A DNA stretch of 8,722 nucleotides from CAYJPV01 sp964396055 (GTDB taxonomy: Bacteria; Acidobacteriota; Vicinamibacteria; Vicinamibacterales; JAKQTR01): NCBI GenBank assembly GCA_964396055.1, contig CAYNDV010000176.1, positions 1 through 8,722 of the forward strand, read 5' to 3'. Numbering within the stretch: the stretch's first letter is position 1; the number at the start of each line of letters is the position of its first letter. Both the position numbers and the translations under genes were made by a program. The notes below the pieces were generated by a model. That model searched no databases. It was given only the letters and a program-made list of their open reading frames with translations, and was not told the DNA's origin. Below, in pieces: positions 1-6,055 of the stretch.

Positions 1-54
1 CTAGCCTCTAGCCTCTAGCCTCTAGCCTCTAGCCTCTAGCCTCTAGCCTCTAGC
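1..54. repeat. Heptamer tandem array (CTAGCCT)n
   Basis: The window opens with seven perfect copies of CTAGCCT plus a partial CTAGC, and the array may continue beyond the left edge. Seven is not a multiple of three and each unit holds CTAG, so TAG stops appear in all three frames of both strands. The array overlaps the 3' end of hpnE and supplies its last codons and its TAG stop (36-38). A second array of the same unit, in the opposite orientation on the top strand, lies at 4542-4569. Relative to hpnE and mutY, the genes it terminates, the unit reads AGGCTAG in both places. No spacers are present, so this is not a CRISPR array. Confidence 0.97.
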
Positions 55-1391
55 AAGCCCCGCGCCGCGGTGTGTCCGCTCGCGGCTGCGCTCTCGATCG
101 TACCCGGCAATCCGGTATCCGTCCAATCGCCGGCCAGGAACAGCCCTGGCAGCTCCGTGCGGCAGCCGGGGCGCGCGGGCTCGCCGGGCGCCACCGAGAA
201 CGTGGAGTTGCGCTCGCGGATGACCGACGCGTGCCGCACCGTGGCCGCTGCGGCCGCGGGCAGGGCCTGCCGCAGTTCAGCAAGCGCCAGATCGATGACC
301 TCGCGATTCGACCGCGGCACGAGGTGCGCCGCGCCGCTCGACACGAGCGACAGGTGAGAGGCCGCCCCCTCGAACAGGGCCCGCTTGTCGAAGACCCATT
401 GCATGTCTCGGCCGGGCAACCCGACGAAGGGCCGGGACATGACGGGACGATCGAACCAGACGTTGACGGTGACGATGGGGTAGCCCTTCATGCGCGACGC
501 CCGCTCGGCAATCGGGACGAGCGGCGCGGGCATCCCGTCGAAGATCCGGCCGAAGGCGTGCCACGGCACGGCCGACACCACCGCCCCGGCCCGGACCACC
601 TGCCCGCCTCGCAGCGTCACGCCCGCGGCGCGTCCGCCGGCCACGAGCACCCTCGCCACGGCGCCCGTGCGCACGGCGCTGCCGCGCGCCTCCAGGTATT
701 GCCGCGCCGGCTCTACACACAGGTCGTTGAGCGGGACGGCCGGCAGCGCGATCGCGGAGTCGCGCGAATCGGGGCCGAAGGCCTGCGCCAGCACCCGCAC
801 GAACGCCTCGGCGCCGGCTTCGCCTGGCGGCTGGTTCATCGCCGCCAGGGCCAGGGGTTCCCACAGCAGTTCCCGGAGGCGCGGCGTCTGCCCGTTGCGG
901 ACGAGCCAGTTCTCCACCGTCTCACCCGGCGAAGCCGCCAGACGGTTGGTGCGTCCCGCCAGGTGCTGTTGCGCCAGGCGGAGGACGGGCCCGAGGCGCA
1001 GCACCGAGAGCCGGTCGCGCCAGTCCAGCGCGTCCCACTCGATGATCCCGCCCAGCAGGTGCCACGGCGACGGCAGCGGCGGGCACGACAGGGTGGACAG
1101 CCGGCCGCCCGCATCGACGATCGACACCTCGAGGTGCGGCTGCACGCGTACGAGGCCCGCTGAGCCGATGCGCGCGAGAAAGGCGAACGATTCGCGGTAG
1201 CAGCCCATCAGGATGTGCTGCCCGTTGTCGATCTTCTCGCCCGTCACGGGATCGGTCGCCGACATCGCGCGGCCGCCGGCCGTGGGCCGCGCCTCGACTA
1301 CCAGCACGCGCGCGCCGCGTTCGGCGAGGGCTGTCGCCGCGCTGAGGCCGGCGACGCCGGCGCCAATGACGACCAGGTCGGGGCTGGTCAT
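36..1391 (-). CDS. hpnE: Hydroxysqualene dehydroxylase HpnE (FAD-dependent)
   Basis: A 451-residue flavoprotein of the phytoene desaturase/amine oxidase fold. In the characterised family HpnE reductively removes the hydroxyl of hydroxysqualene to give squalene for hopanoid synthesis. Seen: an N-terminal dinucleotide-binding loop GAGVAG (residues 10-15) ending in the ribose-binding acid E33 (VLVVEARP), then GGR, the family-typical DNGQHILMGCY stretch near residue 60, and a C-terminal FAD motif LFLAGDWTDTGLPGTIESA. The ATG start is fixed by a 4-nt ATGA overlap with the hpnD stop and by the glycine loop beginning nine residues later. No Shine-Dalgarno sequence is evident, which suggests translational coupling to hpnD. 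Oddity: the last residues (EARG) and the stop are encoded by the heptamer array, so the ancestral C-terminus has probably been replaced. Last gene visible of the pduO-hpnCDE block. Confidence 0.93.
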   Translation of the reverse strand: MTSPDLVVIGAGVAGLSAATALAERGARVLVVEARPTAGGRAMSATDPVTGEKIDNGQHILMGCYRESFAFLARIGSAGLVRVQPHLEVSIVDAGGRLSTLSCPPLPSPWHLLGGIIEWDALDWRDRLSVLRLGPVLRLAQQHLAGRTNRLAASPGETVENWLVRNGQTPRLRELLWEPLALAAMNQPPGEAGAEAFVRVLAQAFGPDSRDSAIALPAVPLNDLCVEPARQYLEARGSAVRTGAVARVLVAGGRAAGVTLRGGQVVRAGAVVSAVPWHAFGRIFDGMPAPLVPIAERASRMKGYPIVTVNVWFDRPVMSRPFVGLPGRDMQWVFDKRALFEGAASHLSLVSSGAAHLVPRSNREVIDLALAELRQALPAAAAATVRHASVIRERNSTFSVAPGEPARPGCRTELPGLFLAGDWTDTGLPGTIESAAASGHTAARGLLEARG

Positions 1392-2206
1392 GGCGTGATC
1401 CACAGCCGGAACGCGATCAGGGCCTTGCGCCAGCGCGGCAGCCGGACCGGCTCGCCGAAGACGGCGAAGCCGCCCCGCTCGATGCGCCGCAGCAGCGTGC
1501 GGTAGATGGCGGCCATGATGCGGGCGGCCAGCAGACTGCGCCGATCCTCCGCCGGCAGTTCCCGCTCGGCCTTGTCGTAGTACTCGTGGGCGCGCCGCGC
1601 GTGTCCGGCGAGCAGCGCCTGCAGTCCCGGCGTCGGGAGGCCCGCCGCGATGTCCGCCTCGCTGACGCAGTGGCGGTCCAGGTCGGCCTGCGGCAGGTAG
1701 AGGCGCCCCGCACGAAAGTCCTTGCCGAGGTCCCGCAGGATGTTCGTCAACTGCAGCGCCACGCCCAGATCGATCGCGTACTGCCGGCACCCGGCGTTGC
1801 GGTAGCCGAAGATCTCGATGCAGACCAGGCCCACGGCGGACGCTACCCGCAGGCAGTACAGGTGGAGATCGTCGAAAGTCGGCCAGCGGCACTGCGCCAG
1901 GTCCATGGCCACGCCGGCGATGACGTCCTCGAACCCCTGGCGGGGAAGGTTGAACCGGCGGATGTGCGTCACGAGCGCCGCGCCCTGGGGCGTGACGGGG
2001 TTTCCGCCTTCGAAACACGCCGCAACTTCACGCCGCCAGCCGGCCAGCCTGGCCTCGGCCGCCGCGGCGTCGCCGCCGCCCTCCCCTGCTTCATCGACGG
2101 CATCGTCGACGGCGCGGAAGAAGTCCCAGACGGCGACAATCGCATCGCGCTTCTCTGCGGGCAACACCGCGAACGAGTAGAAGAAGTTCGTGTCGCGTCG
2201 GGGCAT
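1388..2206 (-). CDS. hpnD: Presqualene diphosphate synthase HpnD
   Basis: A 272-residue all-helical trans-isoprenyl diphosphate synthase of the squalene/phytoene synthase family. HpnD condenses two farnesyl diphosphates to presqualene diphosphate. Seen: TNFFYSFAVLPAEKRDAI at residues 6-23, typical of HpnD; the first Asp-rich motif DDAVD (34-38); and the second, NILRDLGKD (155-163), followed by GRLYLP. The length is normal. The ATG at 2206-2204 begins MPRRDTNFF; the reading frame stays open upstream through the octamer repeat, but that extension is repeat-encoded (RLADWPIGR-type) and is excluded. No clear Shine-Dalgarno precedes the ATG. The stop overlaps hpnE by ATGA. The homologue phytoene synthase (CrtB) is the main alternative; the hpnC and hpnE neighbours argue for HpnD. 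Confidence 0.92.
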   Translation of the reverse strand: MPRRDTNFFYSFAVLPAEKRDAIVAVWDFFRAVDDAVDEAGEGGGDAAAAEARLAGWRREVAACFEGGNPVTPQGAALVTHIRRFNLPRQGFEDVIAGVAMDLAQCRWPTFDDLHLYCLRVASAVGLVCIEIFGYRNAGCRQYAIDLGVALQLTNILRDLGKDFRAGRLYLPQADLDRHCVSEADIAAGLPTPGLQALLAGHARRAHEYYDKAERELPAEDRRSLLAARIMAAIYRTLLRRIERGGFAVFGEPVRLPRWRKALIAFRLWITP

Positions 2207-2215
2207 GGGATCATC

Positions 2216-2305
2216 AGGCCGTTCGGCCACAGCAGGCCGTTCGGCCGTTCGGCCGTTCGGCCGTTGGGCTGTTCGGCCAATCGGCCAATCGGCCAATCGG
2301 CCAAT
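2216..2305. repeat. Octamer tandem array, left arm
   Basis: Imperfect tandem octamers between hpnC and hpnD. Reading the top strand: aggccgtt, cggccaca, a phase slip, aggccgtt, three cggccgtt, one gggctgtt, then four perfect cggccaat ending at the N gap. Every unit has a central GGCC or close variant. The unit contains no stop codon in any frame of either strand; because 8 is not a multiple of 3, all three frames of a strand cycle through the same octapeptide. The last 55 nt (2251-2305) are repeated exactly after the gap at 2406-2460. Confidence 0.95.
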
Positions 2306-2405
2306 NNNNNNNNNNNNNNNNNNNNNNNNNNNNNNNNNNNNNNNNNNNNNNNNNNNNNNNNNNNNNNNNNNNNNNNNNNNNNNNNNNNNNNNNNNNNNNN
2401 NNNNN
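2306..2405. other. Scaffold gap of 100 N
   Basis: Exactly 100 undetermined bases, the conventional placeholder for a gap of unknown size. It falls inside the octamer array. The 55 nt before it and the 55 nt after it are identical, so the true gap length may be zero or negative (an overlap) rather than about 100 nt. No coding content should be inferred here. Confidence 0.98.
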
Positions 2406-2460
2406 GGCCGTTCGGCCGTTGGGCTGTTCGGCCAATCGGCCAATCGGCCAATCGGCCAAT
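2406..2460. repeat. Octamer tandem array, right arm
   Basis: A 55-nt block made of a partial ggccgtt, one cggccgtt, one gggctgtt and four cggccaat. It is identical base for base to 2251-2305 on the other side of the N gap. It stops two bases short of the hpnC stop codon (2463-2465), so it abuts the 3' end of hpnC. It may be a second real copy of a higher-order unit or a duplicated contig end. Confidence 0.95.
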
Positions 2461-2462
2461 CG

Positions 2463-3335
2463 CTACATTACCGCCTGCTTCCAGCGCAGCGCTCCCCAGG
2501 CGAGGGCCGCGCCGTCGGACACGCCCAGCGACGGCCGCCCGGCGAATACGTCGAATCGTTCCTGTTCCAGCCTGTCGAGGATACGCCTTCCGCCCAGCCA
2601 GGTGAAGCGCAACTCGTACCGCAGACGGCCGGAGACGCCGTCGCACACCGGCCGCCCGCGTTCGAACAAGGCGCGCGTGCGCCCGGCGAGGTCGGCCATG
2701 ACCGCCTGCCACGCCGGCGTCCACCTTCGGTCATCCAGATCGCGTTCGTCGGCGCCGGCCCGCTCCCGATCTTCGCGCGGCACGTAGAGCCGCCCCTTGC
2801 GCCAGTCCACGGCCAGATCCTGCCAGAAGTTGGTCAACTGCAGCGCCGTGCAGACATCGTCGGATGCCCGGTCGAGGCGGTCATCGGCGACGCCCGCCAC
2901 CCGCAGCACGAGGCGGCCCACCGGGTTCGCGGACCGGCGGCAGTAGTCCAGCACGTCGTCCCACGTGGCGTAGCGGGTCGTGACGACGTCCTGCTTGAAC
3001 GCGCTGATGAGGTCGTCGAAGAGCGACACGGGCAGGCCGCACACGCGGATGGTGTGGGGCAGGGCAACAAAGACGGGCGCATCGGGCACGGAGCCGGGCG
3101 CCCCTGCCTCGAGCGCGTCGTGCAGGCAGCCGAGCCACTGGTCGAGCTGGCGCAGGCGTTCGGCCGGCGCGGTATCGCCCTCGTCGGCGAAGTCGTCGGC
3201 GGTGCGGGCGAAGGCGTAGATGGCGGCGATGTGGGGCCGCATGGCTGCCGGCAGCAGCCGCGACGCGACGGGAAAATTCTCGTAATGGGAACGTGCCTGC
3301 AACGCGCACGCGGCGTAGGCGGCATCCAGTGTCAC
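2463..3335 (-). CDS. hpnC: Hydroxysqualene synthase HpnC
   Basis: A 290-residue squalene/phytoene synthase-family protein. HpnC converts presqualene diphosphate into hydroxysqualene, the substrate of HpnE. Seen: the HpnC-typical start region HYENFPVASRLLP (residues 18-30), AIYAFARTADDFADEGD (38-54) with the first Asp motif DDFAD (47-51), and the second motif NFWQDLAVD (169-177) followed by GRLYVP. The start is taken as GTG at 3335-3333, giving a 4-nt GTGA overlap with the stop of the adenosyltransferase gene. A second GTG directly upstream (3338) is equally possible; longer N-termini would run through the upstream gene and lack family sequence. A GAGG about 9 nt upstream is a weak ribosome site. 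The 3' end touches the octamer array. HpnC and HpnD are paralogues; both sets of Asp motifs are intact, so neither is degenerate. Confidence 0.91.
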   Translation of the reverse strand: MTLDAAYAACALQARSHYENFPVASRLLPAAMRPHIAAIYAFARTADDFADEGDTAPAERLRQLDQWLGCLHDALEAGAPGSVPDAPVFVALPHTIRVCGLPVSLFDDLISAFKQDVVTTRYATWDDVLDYCRRSANPVGRLVLRVAGVADDRLDRASDDVCTALQLTNFWQDLAVDWRKGRLYVPREDRERAGADERDLDDRRWTPAWQAVMADLAGRTRALFERGRPVCDGVSGRLRYELRFTWLGGRRILDRLEQERFDVFAGRPSLGVSDGAALAWGALRWKQAVM

Positions 3336-3865
3336 CACTCGGCCTCGGCCACGCCGGCGCGCCGGTTGACCACGCGCGACAGGACGAACAACAGGTCCGA
3401 CAGGCGGTTCATGTAGGCGATGAACTCCACCTCGATGACGACCAGCGCGACCATGCGCCGTTCGGCACGCCGGCATACCGTCCGCGCCAGGTGGAGGGCC
3501 GACGCCGCGCGGGTCCCGCCCGGCAGGATGAACCGCCTCAAGGGCGGCAGTTCCGCTTCATACCGATCGATCCACTCCTCGAGCCGCGTCACGTCATCGG
3601 GGCCGAGCCCGATCTTGCTGACCCGGTCGGCGATGCGCTCGGCGGGATCCGCCAGCCGCGACCCCAGGGCGAAGAGATCGCGCTGGACGCGATCGAGCAC
3701 CTCGTCGATGTCGGCGTCGAGCCCCTCGGACCGGGCGGCGCCGACGGTGGCATTCGCTTCGTCCACCTCGCCGTAGGCTTCCACGCGCAGGTCCGACTTG
3801 GCGATCCGGGTGCCGTCGAACAGTGTGGTGTTGCCGCCGTCCCCGGTCCGAGTGTAGATCTTCAT
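3332..3865 (-). CDS. pduO: PduO-type ATP:cob(I)alamin adenosyltransferase
   Basis: A 177-residue trimeric-type adenosyltransferase that transfers the 5'-deoxyadenosyl group of ATP to cob(I)alamin, making adenosylcobalamin in the cytoplasm. Seen in order: the N-terminal ATP loop TRTGDGGNTTLFDGTR (residues 5-20), VEAYGEVDEANA (28-39), FILPGGT (112-118), ARTVCRRAER (127-136) with the basic ATP-contacting residues, and YMNRLSDLLF (151-160). Full length for the PduO/MMAB family, also annotated cobO in many genomes though unrelated to CobA/BtuR. The ATG at 3865 places the ATP loop at the expected position. It leads the block and overlaps hpnC by GTGA. A perfect TATAAT lies 9 nt before the ATG. No B12 riboswitch fits, because the divergent mutY-like gene starts 3 nt away. 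The physiological link to squalene synthesis is not evident. Confidence 0.9.
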   Translation of the reverse strand: MKIYTRTGDGGNTTLFDGTRIAKSDLRVEAYGEVDEANATVGAARSEGLDADIDEVLDRVQRDLFALGSRLADPAERIADRVSKIGLGPDDVTRLEEWIDRYEAELPPLRRFILPGGTRAASALHLARTVCRRAERRMVALVVIEVEFIAYMNRLSDLLFVLSRVVNRRAGVAEAEW

Positions 3866-3868
3866 GTT

Positions 3869-4551
<683 letters not shown>

Positions 4552-4555
<4 letters not shown>

Positions 4556-4941
4556 AGGCTAGAGGCTAGAAGGCGGACCAGTTCGTCGTCGGCCGGGGGG
4601 AGCGGATACTCGCTGAACCTCCCGGGCCGCACCCACGCCACCTCCTGCCCCATGACGGGCCGCGGCTCGGAGAGCAGGTCGCACCGGAAGAAGTGGAGCT
4701 CGACGATCCGTTCCGGGTACTCGTGGGCGGTGCACAGCAACTCGCCGCCCACGTGAATCTCGGCGTCGAGTTCCTCGCGGATCTCCCGCACCAGGCTTTC
4801 GGCCAGGGACTCGTGCGGATCGCGCTTCCCGCCCGGAAACTCCCAGTATCCGGCGAGGTGCGTGCCCGCGGGCCGCCGGGTGAGCAGGTACGCGCCGTCC
4901 CGCTCGACCACCGCCGCCGTCACCACGATACGGGGCTTCAC
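4552..4941 (-). CDS. Nudix hydrolase, MutT/8-oxo-dGTP diphosphatase-like
   Basis: A 129-residue single-domain Nudix protein. Members hydrolyse nucleoside diphosphate derivatives; close relatives of this length remove 8-oxo-dGTP (MutT) or oxidised/modified pyrimidine triphosphates (NudG), and the exact substrate cannot be told here. Seen: VVERDGAYLLTRRP (11-24), AGYWEFPGGKRDPHE (30-44), and the Nudix box from G38 to A60: G-x5-E44-x7-R52-E53-I-R-E56-E57-L-D-A. All metal-binding acidic positions are present; the usual Gly near the end is Asp, a common variant. The GTG start at 4941-4939 overlaps the ygfZ stop as GTGA, so it is probably translationally coupled. The C-terminus LASSL and stop are encoded by the heptamer array, and the stop shares a CTAG with the convergent mutY. 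An intact Nudix box argues that it is an enzyme and not a detached MutY OxoG-recognition domain, where the box is degraded. Confidence 0.9.
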
Positions 4942-5936
4942 GGCACGAACGGCAGCGCCGCGACGAGCGCCGGAACAACCGAAGCGCCGACGGACACCGA
5001 GAGGGCGGTGCCGGGCTCGACCGAGTCGCGGTGCACGTAGGCCAGCGCGATGGGCCGACCCAGCGCAGGTGAGTGGACGGCGCTGGTCACCTGCCCCACC
5101 GCCTTGTCGCCGCTGACGACCTCGGCGCCTGGATGCGGCACGCCGCCGTCGAGCGTCAGCCCGACCAGCTTGCGTGCCACGCGTCCGTGGCCGCGGTCGC
5201 GGATGCGGACGAGTACTTCCTGTCCGGGGAAGCAGCCCTTGGTGTAGCTGATTGCGGTGAGGTCGAGCCCCGCCTCGATGGGGATCGTCTCGGCCGTCAT
5301 GTCGGCGCCGAACTCGGGCCTGCCGGCCTCGATCCTCAGGACGTCGGCCGTGTCGGGTTCGACGACGACGGCGCCGTGGCCGCCTGTCGCAGCCGCCAGC
5401 GCGGGCACCGCAGTCATCGTGGTGAACAGCAGGAAGCCGGGCAGGCCGAACTCGTCGACCCGCGCGAGGATGACGGTCTCGCCTGCCCACGTCACCCGGG
5501 CGTTGCGCCAGGGCGCCCAGGACCCGAGGTCGTGCCCCTGCAGGCCCAGCGTGGCCGCGACCACGCCCGGCGCCAGTGGTCCCTGGACGCTGATGCAGCC
5601 GAATCCGCCGCTGACGTCCCCGATCTGCACGTCTTCCGAGAAGAGCATCTGGTCGAGTTTCGCCAGCAGCTCGTCCTTTGTGGCGCCCGGAACGTCCAAA
5701 AAGACGACGTCGCCGAGCTCGAAGACGCGCATGTCCGTGACCATCCGGCCCTGTGGCGTGAGCAGGGCGGCGTAACAGCCCGTGCCGGGCCCGAGCGCGG
5801 CAATATCGTTGGTCAGCAGGGCGTGCAGGAAGGTGCGGCGATCCGCCCCCTTGAGCACGATCCGGCCCCGCGACGAACGATCGAGGACGCCGGCCGCCTG
5901 GCGCACCGCACGGTACTGGTCTGGGTCGAAGGGCAT
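4938..5936 (-). CDS. ygfZ: YgfZ/GcvT-like folate-binding protein (IBA57 family)
   Basis: A 332-residue protein of the YgfZ/IBA57 branch of the GcvT fold. These tetrahydrofolate-binding proteins support assembly or repair of [4Fe-4S] clusters, especially under oxidative stress. Seen: an N-terminal GcvT-like half with GRIVLKGADRRTFLHALLTND (24-44) and GCYAALLTPQGRMVTD (53-68); RIEAGRPEFG (201-210); and the diagnostic motif YTKGCFPGQE (231-240) with conserved Cys235. The motif separates it from true aminomethyltransferase GcvT. The ATG at 5936 gives the expected length, and a TATGAT box lies 9 nt upstream. The stop overlaps the Nudix GTG. The context with MutT and an Fe-S glycosylase suggests a role in oxidative-damage defence, which is inference. 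Confidence 0.92.
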   Translation of the reverse strand: MPFDPDQYRAVRQAAGVLDRSSRGRIVLKGADRRTFLHALLTNDIAALGPGTGCYAALLTPQGRMVTDMRVFELGDVVFLDVPGATKDELLAKLDQMLFSEDVQIGDVSGGFGCISVQGPLAPGVVAATLGLQGHDLGSWAPWRNARVTWAGETVILARVDEFGLPGFLLFTTMTAVPALAAATGGHGAVVVEPDTADVLRIEAGRPEFGADMTAETIPIEAGLDLTAISYTKGCFPGQEVLVRIRDRGHGRVARKLVGLTLDGGVPHPGAEVVSGDKAVGQVTSAVHSPALGRPIALAYVHRDSVEPGTALSVSVGASVVPALVAALPFVP

Positions 5937-5945
5937 GGTGGTCCG

Positions 5946-5954
5946 ATCATAGCA
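5946..5954 (-). promoter_or_regulatory. Putative extended -10 of the ygfZ-mutT operon
   Basis: Minus strand reads TGCTATGAT: an extended -10 (TGn followed by TATGAT) whose hexamer (5951-5946) ends 9 nt before the ygfZ ATG, the same spacing as at pduO. No -35 is obvious. No Shine-Dalgarno lies between the box and the ATG. This would give an mRNA with almost no 5' leader. Confidence 0.45.
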
Positions 5955-6036
5955 GGCCCCGGCTGGGCCCGAGGGTGGACGCGTCTGGCGCGCCGCGCGG
6001 GGACCCGGGCCGACGGGCGCCGGCGGGGGGATTTGC

Positions 6037-6045
6037 TGGTATGCT
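6037..6045 (+). promoter_or_regulatory. Putative extended -10 of the hydrolase-FHA operon
   Basis: TGGTATGCT, an extended -10 (TGn plus TATGCT at 6040-6045), ends 10 nt before the ATG at 6056. The DNA before it is G+C-rich without a visible -35. If used, transcription would begin around 6051-6053, so the in-frame ATG at 6041, which lies inside the box, could not be the start; this favours 6056. A GGGGGGA stretch before 6041 is the competing argument for the earlier start. Confidence 0.4.
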
Positions 6046-6055
6046 CATTTCCGGA

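Noticed and set aside
1..54. CRISPR array or telomere-like repeat
   Set aside because: The units are 7 nt and directly adjacent with no spacers, and an identical array occurs internally at a gene junction.
72..1163. Long plus-strand open frame antisense to hpnE
   Set aside because: Arg/Gly/Pro-rich translation without domain features; a shadow of the G+C-rich third positions of hpnE, which has full family motifs.
2207..2443. HpnD N-terminal extension through the octamer repeat
   Set aside because: The extension is purely repeat-encoded and absent from the family; MPRRDTNFFYSF is the natural start.
1586..3416. Plus-strand open frames running through hpnD, the gap and hpnC
   Set aside because: They cross 100 N and low-complexity octamers and oppose two genes with clear motifs; openness comes from the stop-free repeat.
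3293..3868. Longer N-terminus for the mutY-like gene
   Set aside because: The extension would be antisense to the whole adenosyltransferase gene and has no glycosylase sequence; family similarity begins near residue 14 of the GTG-started form.
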